Below, in pieces: positions 41,161 to 50,041 of a DNA stretch of 64,000 bases. This DNA comes from Flavobacteriaceae bacterium. Lineage in GTDB: Bacteria; Bacteroidota; Bacteroidia; Flavobacteriales; Flavobacteriaceae. Every line of letters begins with the position of its first letter. Position 1 is the first letter of the stretch. The stretch covers positions 62,001 through 126,000 of the forward strand of contig JABXHN010000003.1 of assembly GCA_013373635.1 (NCBI GenBank). Direction: 5' to 3'. A program made the translations under genes and the position numbers. A model generated the notes under the pieces. It saw only the letters and a program-made list of their open reading frames with translations. It did not search any database and was not told the origin of the DNA.

Positions 41161-41616
41161 ATGGATTCGATTGACAAAAAAATTCTAAAACTATTACAGC
41201 AAAATGCAGAGATCACTAACAAACGGATTGGCATAGAAGTAGGTCTATCAACTTCAGCTGTTCAACTCAGGAGACAAGGATTGGAAAAAGAAGGGGTTAT
41301 TAAACGCTACGCTGCTGTATTAGACAAAAAATCACTCGATAGAAGCTTTGTGGTTTTTTGCCAGGTTACTTTGGCTCGTCATAAAAAGGAATACATCGAA
41401 TCTTTTGAACGAATTATCACCTCATTTAAAGAAGTTGTGGGATGCTATCACACCTCTGGAGATCATGATTACATCCTTAAAATACTCGTCAAAAACATGG
41501 AGGCCTATCACTTCTTTTTAGTAAATAAATTAACGGCTATTGAACATATAGGTGATACTCACAGTGCTTTTGTTATAAATGAGCTCAAGGATGCCCTCGA
41601 AATTCCTATCGATTAA
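41161..41616 (+). CDS. Lrp/AsnC family transcriptional regulator
   Basis: A 151-residue feast/famine regulator. The N-terminal helix-turn-helix reads MDSIDKKILKLLQQNAEITN and GLSTSAVQLRRQGLEKEGVIKRY; the C-terminal RAM ligand domain follows from about residue 65, with GCYHTSGDHDYILKILVKN as its landmark. Such proteins bind an amino acid and assemble as dimers to octamers on DNA. It is divergent from the gamma-lyase-like gene across a 151-base AT-rich region containing three perfect palindromes, so local control of that gene and itself by a sulfur or hydrophobic amino acid is likely. Confidence 0.92.
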   Translation: MDSIDKKILKLLQQNAEITNKRIGIEVGLSTSAVQLRRQGLEKEGVIKRYAAVLDKKSLDRSFVVFCQVTLARHKKEYIESFERIITSFKEVVGCYHTSGDHDYILKILVKNMEAYHFFLVNKLTAIEHIGDTHSAFVINELKDALEIPID

Positions 41617-41631
41617 AGATTAAAAAAATCC

Positions 41632-41661
41632 TTTGAGTATCTATAAATAGTGCTATTTTTG
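41632..41661 (+). promoter_or_regulatory. Promoter of lpd
   Basis: TTTG at 41632-41635, an 18-base spacer and TATTTTTG at 41654-41661 match both halves of the Bacteroidota consensus, 18 bases before the ATG. Confidence 0.65.
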
Positions 41662-41679
41662 TGACAAAATTTATACTTT

Positions 41680-43083
41680 ATGAAATCATTTGACGTTGCT
41701 GTAATTGGATCAGGCCCTGGTGGTTATGTTGCAGCTATTCGATCTGCACAATTAGGATTTAAAACAGCATTAATTGAAAAGTATTCGACTCTTGGTGGAA
41801 CCTGCCTCAATGTAGGTTGTATTCCATCAAAAGCACTTTTAGATTCATCTCATCACTACCACGATGCAGTAGCTCATTTTGAAGAGCACGGTATTGAAAT
41901 TCCTGGAGAGATCAAAGTGAATATCGAAAAAATGATTGCCAGAAAAGATCAAGTGGTTGAAATGACCACCAAGGGAATTCAATTTTTGATGGACAAAAAT
42001 AATATTGAAGTTTTTCAAGGGGTAGGTTCTTATAAATCAGCTACTGAAATTGAAATTTCATCAGATAATGGTTCAGAGGTCATTTCTGCTGCTAAATCGA
42101 TTATTGCAACAGGATCAAAGCCAAGTAGCCTTCCTTTTATTTCAATAGATAAAGAACGTATCATAACTTCAACAGAAGCCTTGTCTTTAAAAGAAATTCC
42201 AAAGCACTTAATTGTTATTGGAGGAGGAGTGATCGGTTTAGAACTCGGACAGGTTTACAAACGACTCGGAGCTGAAGTGACCGTTGTAGAGTATATGGAC
42301 AGTATTGTTCCAGGAATGGATAAGGCAGTTTCAAAAGAACTGCAGAAGGTATTGAAAAAACAAAAGGTTTCATTTGCACTATCTCATCAAGTAAAAGAGG
42401 TGAGCAGAAATGGTAATGAAGTTCTAGTTAAAGCCACTGATAAGAAAGGAAATGAAGTTGAATTTAAAGGAGATTACTGTCTGGTATCTGTTGGTAGAAA
42501 ACCTTATACAGAAGGTTTAAACACAGAGGCTGCTGGAGTTCAATTAGATGAAAGAGGAAGAGTAGTAGTGAATGATCACTTGCAAACTACGGCTTCGAAT
42601 ATTTATGCAATTGGGGATGTGGTTAGAGGAGCAATGCTAGCTCATAAAGCTGAAGAAGAAGGTGTAATGGTTGCTGAGATTATGGCAGGTCAAAAACCAC
42701 ATATCGATTACAACCTGATTCCAGGTGTTGTTTATACTTGGCCTGAGGTTGCTGCAGTTGGTAAAACTGAAGAGCAATTAAAAGAAGCTGGTATAGCGTA
42801 TAAAGCGGGAAGCTTTTCAATGAGAGCTCTTGGTAGAGCTAGAGCGAGTATGGATATCGATGGATTTGTAAAGATTTTAGCTGATAAAACGACTGATGAA
42901 GTATTAGGAGTACATATCGTAGGTGCAAGAGCTGCTGATTTGATTGCAGAAGCTGTAACTGCTATGGAATTTAGAGCTTCAGCTGAAGATATTGCAAGAA
43001 TGTCTCATGCGCATCCAACTTATTCTGAAGCTATTAAAGAAGCTGCTTTAGCTGCAACAGAAGACCGTGCATTACACGCCTAA
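41680..43083 (+). CDS. lpdA: Dihydrolipoyl dehydrogenase (E3)
   Basis: The FAD-dependent E3 component of pyruvate and 2-oxoglutarate dehydrogenase complexes and of the glycine cleavage system, which reoxidises dihydrolipoamide with NAD. The 467 residues show FAD loop VAVIGSGPGGYVAAI, redox disulfide GGTCLNVGCIPSK (C42, C47), NAD loop VIGGGVIGLELG, FAD motif YAIGDVVRGAMLAHKAEEEG and the C-terminal His-Glu pair in SHAHPTYSEAIKEA. No E1 or E2 gene is adjacent. It is followed by a strong terminator. Confidence 0.96.
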   Translation: MKSFDVAVIGSGPGGYVAAIRSAQLGFKTALIEKYSTLGGTCLNVGCIPSKALLDSSHHYHDAVAHFEEHGIEIPGEIKVNIEKMIARKDQVVEMTTKGIQFLMDKNNIEVFQGVGSYKSATEIEISSDNGSEVISAAKSIIATGSKPSSLPFISIDKERIITSTEALSLKEIPKHLIVIGGGVIGLELGQVYKRLGAEVTVVEYMDSIVPGMDKAVSKELQKVLKKQKVSFALSHQVKEVSRNGNEVLVKATDKKGNEVEFKGDYCLVSVGRKPYTEGLNTEAAGVQLDERGRVVVNDHLQTTASNIYAIGDVVRGAMLAHKAEEEGVMVAEIMAGQKPHIDYNLIPGVVYTWPEVAAVGKTEEQLKEAGIAYKAGSFSMRALGRARASMDIDGFVKILADKTTDEVLGVHIVGARAADLIAEAVTAMEFRASAEDIARMSHAHPTYSEAIKEAALAATEDRALHA

Positions 43084-43104
43084 TAAGTTTTGAAATATTA
43101 GATT

Positions 43105-43134
43105 AAAGGCTACACTGAGTTGTAGCCTTTTTTT
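43105..43134 (+). terminator. Intrinsic terminator after lpd
   Basis: AAAGGCTACA and TGTAGCCTTT form a perfect ten-pair stem with a six-base loop and a T run. The TTG of the tilS promoter (43120-43122) lies within the loop and 3' arm. Confidence 0.9.
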
Positions 43135-43148
43135 ATTGTTTATTTTTG
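43120..43148 (+). promoter_or_regulatory. Promoter of tilS, overlapping the lpd terminator
   Basis: TTG at 43120-43122, spacer 18, TATTTTTG at 43141-43148. The GTG start at 43153 lies only four bases past the -7 box, so transcription would begin at or next to the start codon. Confidence 0.6.
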
Positions 43149-43152
43149 TGAT

Positions 43153-44475
43153 GTGTTAAATCGATTTAAAGAACATATTCAAGATCAATTTCCAGAGCTA
43201 TTGCTCGATCCATTTCTGATTGCCTGTAGTGGAGGTATTGATTCTATGGTTCTAGTTGAATTTTGTATAAAATCGGATTTGAAGTTTGGTATTGCCCACT
43301 GCAATTTCAATTTAAGAGGCGATGAAAGTGATCGAGATCAAGAATTTGTGCGTTCCTATGCTCAGAAACATCAAATTGAGTTTCACACGATTTCTTTTGA
43401 TACCAAATCATACCAAGAGTCACATGGACTATCTATTCAGCTAGCCGCTCGAGAATTGCGTTACAATTGGTTTAAAGAACTCATCGATACAAGTGAGAAC
43501 CAATGGGTGCTCACAGCACATCAGGCAGATGACTCTGTTGAATCCTTTTTAATCAATCTATCTAGAGGAACTGGTATTGACGGTCTTATTGGAATTCCTT
43601 CAAAACGAGATGTATTTAGAAGACCGCTTCAGATCTTTACTCGAAAAGAAATTGAAACTTACGCAACAGCAAATCATATTAAATGGAGGGAGGATAGCTC
43701 GAATGAAGAGACGAAGTACATCAGAAATCAGGTTCGCCATAAGCTCATGCCTGAATTTAATCAATTACATCCCACTGCTACTGCTAATTTAATTGAGACA
43801 CAAAAGAATTTAGCGAGTGATAAAGCCTTAATAGAATCATTCTTAGAGCCTATTAAAAGCAAATTATTTGTAGTGGACAATGAGGTTGTTTCTATCATTA
43901 TCAAAGATCTAATGGCCTTAAAACCATTAGAAGCGATTATTTATAAACTCTTTTCACCATTTGGTTTTAAAGATGCTATTCAAGTCATAGAGCTTACTAA
44001 GTCTCTAAGTGGTAAAAAATTACTTTCTAAAACCCATATACTGTTAAAAGACAGAGATTGTTTGCTCTTAAAAGCAACTGAAAAAGAGCAAGCTAAAGTT
44101 TATGTTATCGAAAAAGACGATAAAGAGATCAATGAGCCTATTTCTATGATCTTTAGTCAAACAAACACATTAGGTGAAGCTACATTGAATGAAATATTTG
44201 TCGATAAGGACAAATTACAATACCCACTTTACATTAGAAAACCACAAATAGGTGATCGTTTGAGCCCTTATGGGTTATCAGGCTCAAAAAAAATATCAAA
44301 GCTTTTTAAAGACGAAAAATTCAGTCAATTTGAAAAGGAATCACAATGGTTGCTTTGTGACTCTTCAGGAACAATCGTATGGGTTATTGGTCAACGTGCA
44401 GATCGACGCTTTAAAGTTTCCGATAAGACTAAATCCATTTTAAAGATCTCGTTAAAAAATAAATTAGATTTCTAA
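43153..44475 (+). CDS. tilS: tRNA(Ile)-lysidine synthetase TilS
   Basis: Converts C34 of the CAU-anticodon tRNA-Ile to lysidine, so that it reads AUA and is charged with isoleucine. The N-terminal PP-loop ATPase domain has IACSGGIDSMVL (SGGIDS at 26-31), HCNFNLRGDESDRD and LTAHQADDSVESFLINLSRGTG; the C-terminal substrate-binding domain ends with RKPQIGDRLSPYGLSGSKKISKLFKDEK. 440 residues. The start is GTG at 43153; no in-frame ATG exists before the P-loop, and the position agrees with the family start. The transcript appears leaderless. Confidence 0.94.
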   Translation: MLNRFKEHIQDQFPELLLDPFLIACSGGIDSMVLVEFCIKSDLKFGIAHCNFNLRGDESDRDQEFVRSYAQKHQIEFHTISFDTKSYQESHGLSIQLAARELRYNWFKELIDTSENQWVLTAHQADDSVESFLINLSRGTGIDGLIGIPSKRDVFRRPLQIFTRKEIETYATANHIKWREDSSNEETKYIRNQVRHKLMPEFNQLHPTATANLIETQKNLASDKALIESFLEPIKSKLFVVDNEVVSIIIKDLMALKPLEAIIYKLFSPFGFKDAIQVIELTKSLSGKKLLSKTHILLKDRDCLLLKATEKEQAKVYVIEKDDKEINEPISMIFSQTNTLGEATLNEIFVDKDKLQYPLYIRKPQIGDRLSPYGLSGSKKISKLFKDEKFSQFEKESQWLLCDSSGTIVWVIGQRADRRFKVSDKTKSILKISLKNKLDF

Positions 44476-44518
44476 AGTTTATTTTGAAAAAGAGTATATT
44501 TATTAAATTTCTATACTC

Positions 44519-46900
44519 ATGAATTTTCTAAAAAAATCCCTCAAACTATTAGGAATTTTAATAGTTTTAGCTGCTATTGCTCTATTTTTTTTCATACAGC
44601 ATCTCAAACCTGATTACAATGGAGAAAAGAATTTAGATGGTTTAAGTGATCAGGTTACGGTATATTACGATTCTTATGGAATTCCACATATTTACGCAGA
44701 AACAGAAGCGGATGCCTATAAAACACTCGGTTATGTGCATGCTCAGGACCGATTTTGGCAAATGGAATTATTGAGAAGAATCGCATCAGGTCGATTATCT
44801 GAAATATTTGGAGAAGTTAGTTTGCCAAATGACCGATTCTTTTTAAATGTTGGAATTCACAAACAAACTGAGCGAATTGTATCAAATCTCGACAAGAATC
44901 AACCCTATTACAAATTAACTGAAGCCTATTTACAAGGAGTTAATTCCTTTATCGAACAAGGTCCAACACCAATCGAGTACTATATTCTTGGATTGGAGAA
45001 AACCCCATTTACTATTGAAGATGTATTCAACACCATTGGATATATGTCCTTTAGTTTTGTCATGGCACAAAAAACAGATCCTATTGTCAGTTCTATCAAA
45101 ACAAAATACGGTGCTGAATATATAGAGGATTTATTTTTAGATTATCCTGAATCTGCAACTCATATTAAAAATTATTCCAAATCCTCAGAGGATTATGCTG
45201 CGATCAGCAATCATGTCAATCAATTGTTTAATCAAGTGGGGATCCCTGTGTTTAATGGATCTAATTCCTGGGTCCTATCAGGACAAAAAACAAAGAGTAA
45301 TCAAGTTTTGTTTGCAAATGACCCCCATATAGCATATTCACAACCAGCAGTTTGGTTTGAAGCACACATTTCGACTCCTAGCTATGAGCGATATGGCTAT
45401 CACATCGGTGGAGTTCCTTTTCCATTGCTGTCTCATGGAAAAGATTATGCCACAGGTTTAACGATGTTTGAAAACGATGATGCTGATTTCTACAAGGAAG
45501 AACTCAATCCCGAAAACAAATTGCAATACAAAACAAATACAGGTTGGGAGGATTTAAAGTCAAGAGAGGAAACGGTTTATGTGAAAGGTTCTGATCCTAT
45601 TACATTTACCGTATACGAAACACATCACGGTCCTATTATTAATAATGTAGTTCCGAGCATAGAAACTCAAAGCCCTGTGTCCCTATATTGGATCTACACT
45701 GCTTTAGACAGGAATATGATCGAAACTACTTATCACATGAATTACTCAAAAGACATAAATGATTTTGAATCTCATTTACCAGCATTACACGCACCTGGAC
45801 TCAATGTAATGTATGGTGATGCTCAAGGAAATATTGGATGGTGGGCTAGTGCTCAACTCTATGAACGCTTAGATTCAAATCATCCAAAAATGATTAAAGA
45901 AGGTGTTTTTGACAAAGATTCACATTTAAAAATGCTTCCCTTTTCTCAAAATCCAAAAGCGGTTAATCCTGATTGGGGATATGTATATTCTGCGAATAAT
46001 GCTACAAAAACCATTGATGGAACTAAAATACCAGGATACTATGCTCCTGAAAATAGAGCAAAGAGAATAGTGGAGTTACTCGATCAAAAGAACGACTGGA
46101 CCCTAGAAGATTTTAAGCAGATGATTGTAGATGACACATCTGCAGTTCTACCTGATCAAATTCAAGCATTAATACCTAGTGTCAATCGATCAGAATTAAG
46201 TGAGTCAATGATTCAATCTCTAGAAGACCTCAGTACTTGGAAAGGAGATTACAACAAAGATAGTTACAACCCATCCTTATTTCACCGTTGGGAATACGAA
46301 TTCTTAAAAGCCACCTTTGAAGATGAAATAGGCTCAGAGACTACAATGAATTTTATCAATTCTCATTTGTCAAAGAAATTAGTGGCACCACTTATGAAAA
46401 AGGATGCTTCTGTTTGGTATAACAACATCCATACAGAAACTATCGAAGACAAAAGTACCATTGTAACTAAATCCTTCAAAGCAGCCTATGAATCACTTGT
46501 AAGTGATTACGGCTCCAATCCTAATGATTGGGCCTGGGGCAAATTACATCAGTTAGAAAGCCCTCATGCATTAGGCAGTGTCAAAGCTTTACGCTCTTTT
46601 TTTAATGTAGGTCCTTTTCCAATTTCTGGAGCAAGAGAGGTTATTAATGCAGTTAACTTTAGGTATACTGGAGAAGATTACTTCCCTGTAAATGGAGGTC
46701 CTTCAACTCGTAGAATAATCGATTTTTCAGATATTGAACACAGTGTAAGTGTGTTGCCTACAGGTCAGTCTGGAAATCCTTTTTCAAAACATTATGACGA
46801 TCAAGCTAAGTTGTACGTAAATGGTGAATTTAGACAGATGCTCCTCAATAAAGAGGAAATTATTGAAAACGCTACTGGAATTTTGATATTCAATGAATGA
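44519..46900 (+). CDS. Penicillin acylase family N-terminal-nucleophile hydrolase
   Basis: A 793-residue membrane-anchored or exported amidase of the penicillin acylase group, which matures by self-cleavage into alpha and beta chains. A single hydrophobic helix at about 8-28 (LLGILIVLAAIALFFFIQHL) serves as anchor or signal. The alpha chain has DSYGIPHIYAETEADAYKTLGYVHAQDRFWQMELLRR; the beta chain should begin at Ser248 in NGSNSWVLSG, the catalytic nucleophile. Natural substrates may be acyl-homoserine lactones or N-acyl peptides as well as beta-lactams; the sequence does not say which. Stands alone. Confidence 0.93.
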   Translation: MNFLKKSLKLLGILIVLAAIALFFFIQHLKPDYNGEKNLDGLSDQVTVYYDSYGIPHIYAETEADAYKTLGYVHAQDRFWQMELLRRIASGRLSEIFGEVSLPNDRFFLNVGIHKQTERIVSNLDKNQPYYKLTEAYLQGVNSFIEQGPTPIEYYILGLEKTPFTIEDVFNTIGYMSFSFVMAQKTDPIVSSIKTKYGAEYIEDLFLDYPESATHIKNYSKSSEDYAAISNHVNQLFNQVGIPVFNGSNSWVLSGQKTKSNQVLFANDPHIAYSQPAVWFEAHISTPSYERYGYHIGGVPFPLLSHGKDYATGLTMFENDDADFYKEELNPENKLQYKTNTGWEDLKSREETVYVKGSDPITFTVYETHHGPIINNVVPSIETQSPVSLYWIYTALDRNMIETTYHMNYSKDINDFESHLPALHAPGLNVMYGDAQGNIGWWASAQLYERLDSNHPKMIKEGVFDKDSHLKMLPFSQNPKAVNPDWGYVYSANNATKTIDGTKIPGYYAPENRAKRIVELLDQKNDWTLEDFKQMIVDDTSAVLPDQIQALIPSVNRSELSESMIQSLEDLSTWKGDYNKDSYNPSLFHRWEYEFLKATFEDEIGSETTMNFINSHLSKKLVAPLMKKDASVWYNNIHTETIEDKSTIVTKSFKAAYESLVSDYGSNPNDWAWGKLHQLESPHALGSVKALRSFFNVGPFPISGAREVINAVNFRYTGEDYFPVNGGPSTRRIIDFSDIEHSVSVLPTGQSGNPFSKHYDDQAKLYVNGEFRQMLLNKEEIIENATGILIFNE

Positions 46901-46945
46901 TTTAAAATCTGATGACAACCATAATAAAACTAAAATTTACATAAA

Positions 46946-47382
46946 ATGAATAAAAAACTCAGAGGTCGATACTTGCAGGAATAGCAGGGGTTGTGGTGAT
47001 GTCGATTTTTATTATGATTTCACCTTTTTTAGGTTAGGTTAAACTTTTACCAGCAGAAATTTCATCTCAATCCATGAGGCTACCCAGTGTAGTAGCTTGG
47101 TCGTTACATTTTGTATTTGGTATTTTTTTCGCTTTTTTTTACACTCAAATATGCTTCTTAAAATATAAAATTGACAACATTTGGCTTAAAGGAATAGCCT
47201 TTGGATTTACAGCTTTTGTGATCTCACAAATCTTAAACGGATTTCTGAATATTTTCTATCAAACTCCACTTATTGAGGTTTCGAAATTAATGATTACAAT
47301 AAGTAATATTTTAGGACATTTTCTATTTGGAATCGTAGTTGTGAGAATTGTTGGAGATTCATACAACCACTGTAAAGCCTAA
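46946..47382 (+). pseudogene. Decayed four-helix membrane protein gene
   Basis: An ATG at 46946 opens MNKKLRG but stops after 12 codons. Shifting frame near 46962 gives RSILAGIAGVVVMSIFIMISPFLG, then an in-frame TAG at 47035, then VKLLPAEISSQSM running smoothly into an intact 102-codon stretch (47074-47382) with three more helices. Restored, it would be about 145 residues with four helices, like small flavobacterial membrane proteins with a PK-x-x-P motif after helix 1 (recalled, possibly DUF6789). A frameshift plus a stop within 75 bases argue for true decay. Confidence 0.65.
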
Positions 47383-47407
47383 AATCAAGAAAAGAATTTT
47401 ATTATAG

Positions 47408-47440
47408 GCGGCTTAGGATAAAACTTAAGCCGCTTTTTAT
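47408..47440 (+). terminator. Intrinsic terminator after the decayed gene
   Basis: GCGGCTTA and TAAGCCGC pair perfectly around a ten-base loop and are followed by a T run. A TATTTTTG box (47438-47445) directly follows the stem, again combining terminator and possible promoter. Confidence 0.85.
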
Positions 47441-47542
47441 TTTTGATAATTACTCGTTAATAAATCATCTCCATTATCATTTCGTTGATATATACTTTAA
47501 AAATAGAAGATTCGATAGCATTTTTATTGAATTCTTTAAAAG

Positions 47543-47581
47543 TCAAAAAAAACCTTAAATATTTGAATATTTATCAAGGTT
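47543..47581 (-). terminator. Minus-strand terminator-like hairpin in the ilvB upstream region
   Basis: AACCTT-AAATATT-TG-AATATTT-ATC-AAGGTT (47551-47581) folds into a 13-pair stem with a three-base bulge. Read on the minus strand it is followed by eight T (A run at 47545-47552), as in an intrinsic terminator. No minus-strand gene is known to end here. Confidence 0.5.
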
Positions 47582-47651
47582 ATTCAAAAATATTTAATGA
47601 ATTTTGTTCTTTGAATATAAGAATTAATTACTCCTTAAATTACTGTAAATC

Positions 47652-47680
47652 AGCGATATAATAATTATCGCTTTTTTTTG
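47652..47680 (+). terminator. Plus-strand terminator hairpin upstream of ilvB
   Basis: AGCGATA and TATCGCT pair perfectly around a seven-base loop and are followed by seven further T. It lies 110 bases before ilvB and upstream of the ilvB -7 box, so it would end some RNA made in the gene-free stretch or act as an attenuator for an upstream promoter. Confidence 0.65.
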
Positions 47681-47729
47681 AAAGTAATTGATTGTTTTGA
47701 GGCAGGCACTTAAGACAACTAATAAGTAG

Positions 47730-47737
47730 TACTTTTG
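47730..47737 (+). promoter_or_regulatory. -7 promoter element upstream of ilvB
   Basis: TACTTTTG matches TAnnTTTG, 52 bases before the ilvB ATG. A TTTG is present but 30 bases upstream, outside the usual range. The 407 bases from 47383 to 47789 hold no gene that I can support. Confidence 0.4.
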
Positions 47738-47789
47738 AGATATATTAAGGATATTAAATTTAAGACAGATAAGTTTTAAAAGATCAATC

Positions 47790-49490
47790 ATGGCTAAACA
47801 GATCAATAATATAAGTGGAGCAGAGGCAATCATACACTGTCTTTTAGAAGAAGGTGTAGATATGTTATTTGGTTACCCAGGAGGTGCAATAATGCCGTTC
47901 TACGATGAATTGTACAAATTTCAAAAGGAATTACACCATGTTTTAACAAGACATGAGCAAGGAGCTGCACATGCTGCTCAAGGATATGCAAGAGTCAATG
48001 GTAGAGTAGGAGTTTGTGTTGCTACTTCAGGTCCAGGGGCTACCAATTTAGTTACTGGTATTGCTGATGCTCAAATAGATTCTACTCCTTTAGTTTGTAT
48101 CACTGGACAGGTAACTAGAGAGTTATTGGGTTCTGATGCTTTTCAGGAGACTGATATTGTTGGAATTTCAACTCCGGTAACCAAATGGAATTACCAAATT
48201 ACCAGAGCCGAAGAAATTCCTGAGATCATGGCTAAGGCATTTTATATAGCGAGATCTGGACGTCCTGGCCCTGTTCTAATCGACATCACTAAGAACGCTC
48301 AATTTGATAAGTTTGACTTTTCATATGAGCCTTGTAAAGTGGTTCGTTCCTATACTCCAAAACCAGTAGCAAGTGAAGAATCACTTCAAGCTGCTGCAAA
48401 ATTGATCAACGAATCCAAAAAACCGATGATCGTTTTTGGACAAGGTGTTGTGATCAGTGAAGCAGAGGAAGTATTTCAGCAAATGGTTGAAAAAACTAAT
48501 ATTCCTGCTGCATGGACTATTTTAGGGAAGTCTGCTTTACATACAAATCATCCTCTCAATGTGGGAATGGTAGGAATGCACGGAAATTACGCTCCAAACT
48601 TACTCACCAACGAATGTGATTTACTTATTGCAGTTGGAATGCGATTTGACGATCGTGTAACAGGAGATTTAAAAACCTATGCCAAACAAGCTAAAGTTAT
48701 TCACTTTGATATAGACAAGGCTGAAATTAATAAAAATGTATATGCAGATGTTGCTGTACTAGGTGATGCTAAGGAATCCATAGAAGCGCTTTTACCTCTG
48801 CTTAATGAGGCCAATCACGAAGATTGGATGAATGTTTTTAAATCTAAAAAAGCAATTGAACAATCTCAAATTATTGATCATGTCATTCAACCAACCGAAG
48901 GGCCATTAACCATGGCTGAAGTGATTCATAAAATTAATATAGCAACTAACAATGAAGCTGTGATGGTTACTGATGTAGGACAACATCAAATGATGACTTG
49001 TCGCTATGCTGAATCGACTACAAAAAGATCGAATATTACCTCCGGAGGATTAGGAACCATGGGATTTGGATTGCCAGCTTCAATCGGAGCTAAATTAGGC
49101 GCTGAAGAAAGAGAAGTGATTTCAATAATGGGAGACGGAGGATTTCAGATGAACCTTCAAGAATTAGGAACCATCTTCCAAACAAAAGTAGGAGTGAAGA
49201 TCGTTATTTTAAACAACGAACATTTGGGGATGGTACGTCAATGGCAAGAATTGTTCTTTGACAGACGTTACGCTTCAACTGTAATGGACAATCCTGATTT
49301 TGTTAAGATTGCACATGGATTCGATATTCCTTCCAAATGTGTAAAGGAACGATCTGAGCTAGAGTCATCTATTCAAGAAATGTTAGACACCAAAGGCCCA
49401 TACCTTCTCGAAGTAAAAGTAACCAAGGAAGAAAATGTATTCCCAATGATTCCTTCAGGATGTTCAGTTTCAGATATTAGACTTTCATAA
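47790..49490 (+). CDS. ilvB: Acetolactate synthase large (catalytic) subunit
   Basis: A thiamine-diphosphate enzyme that condenses two pyruvates to 2-acetolactate (or pyruvate and 2-oxobutyrate), the first common step of branched-chain amino acid synthesis. The 566 residues have the N-terminal pyrimidine-binding domain with the catalytic Glu region (GYPGGAIMPFYDELY, LTRHEQGAAHAAQGYAR), a central FAD-binding domain, and the C-terminal ThDP motif GDGGFQMNLQELGTI. First gene of ilvBNC, with nine bases to ilvN. ilvD, which often precedes it in Flavobacteria, is not here; a decayed membrane gene and an intergenic stretch with hairpins lie upstream. Confidence 0.96.
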   Translation: MAKQINNISGAEAIIHCLLEEGVDMLFGYPGGAIMPFYDELYKFQKELHHVLTRHEQGAAHAAQGYARVNGRVGVCVATSGPGATNLVTGIADAQIDSTPLVCITGQVTRELLGSDAFQETDIVGISTPVTKWNYQITRAEEIPEIMAKAFYIARSGRPGPVLIDITKNAQFDKFDFSYEPCKVVRSYTPKPVASEESLQAAAKLINESKKPMIVFGQGVVISEAEEVFQQMVEKTNIPAAWTILGKSALHTNHPLNVGMVGMHGNYAPNLLTNECDLLIAVGMRFDDRVTGDLKTYAKQAKVIHFDIDKAEINKNVYADVAVLGDAKESIEALLPLLNEANHEDWMNVFKSKKAIEQSQIIDHVIQPTEGPLTMAEVIHKINIATNNEAVMVTDVGQHQMMTCRYAESTTKRSNITSGGLGTMGFGLPASIGAKLGAEEREVISIMGDGGFQMNLQELGTIFQTKVGVKIVILNNEHLGMVRQWQELFFDRRYASTVMDNPDFVKIAHGFDIPSKCVKERSELESSIQEMLDTKGPYLLEVKVTKEENVFPMIPSGCSVSDIRLS

Positions 49491-49499
49491 ATTAAGACA

Positions 49500-50030
49500 A
49501 TGGAAAAAAAATGGTATACAATCTCGGTCTATTCTGAAAACCACGTAGGTTTACTCAATAGAATTTCAGGTATCTTTTTAAAAAGGCATATCAATATTGA
49601 ATCTCTCAATGTGTCTGCTTCTGAAATTCCATCGGTATCAAAATTTACTATTGTAGTTTTTACAACTCAAAAATGGGTTGAAAATATTGTAGGACAGATT
49701 GAAAAGCAGATCGAAGTGATCAAAGCTTTTGCTCATACAGATGATGAGATCATCTATCAAGAAACCGCTCTATTTAAAGTAGCATCACATTTGTTATTTG
49801 ATGAGCGTCAAATTCAAAATATTATCAAAGAGAGCAATTCTCAAATCGTTACAGTATCTAGAGACTATTTTGTGATTGCTAAGGCAGGAAGAAGACACGA
49901 AGTAGATGAATTACACGATTTATTAGCTCCTTTTGGTATATTGCAGTTTGTTAGATCTGGTCGTATTGCTGTTTCTAAGGAAGCAATGCCCATTACAGAA
50001 CTATTAAAAAAATATGAAGATTTAAATTAA
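49500..50030 (+). CDS. ilvN: Acetolactate synthase small (regulatory) subunit
   Basis: The regulatory subunit that stimulates IlvB and makes it sensitive to valine. The N-terminal ACT domain is clear ([43 protein letters not shown]), and the C-terminal ALS regulatory domain occupies about 90-176 ([31 protein letters not shown]). 176 residues. It lies between ilvB and ilvC with gaps of 9 and 11 bases, so its expression is locked to the catalytic subunit. Confidence 0.95.
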   Translation: MEKKWYTISVYSENHVGLLNRISGIFLKRHINIESLNVSASEIPSVSKFTIVVFTTQKWVENIVGQIEKQIEVIKAFAHTDDEIIYQETALFKVASHLLFDERQIQNIIKESNSQIVTVSRDYFVIAKAGRRHEVDELHDLLAPFGILQFVRSGRIAVSKEAMPITELLKKYEDLN

Positions 50031-50041
50031 AATTTATAAAA

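Noticed and set aside
47597-47614. Possible leader peptide MNFVL for ilv attenuation
   Set aside because: Only five codons with one Val and one Leu; there is no run of control codons, and the likely ilvB promoter lies downstream of it.
47652-47789. T-box riboswitch before ilvB
   Set aside because: No T-box consensus or specifier stem can be seen, and T-boxes are not expected in this phylum.
47624-47833. A 69-codon minus-strand frame near the ilvB start
   Set aside because: It crosses the plus-strand terminator and the ilvB start and looks like an AT-rich chance frame.
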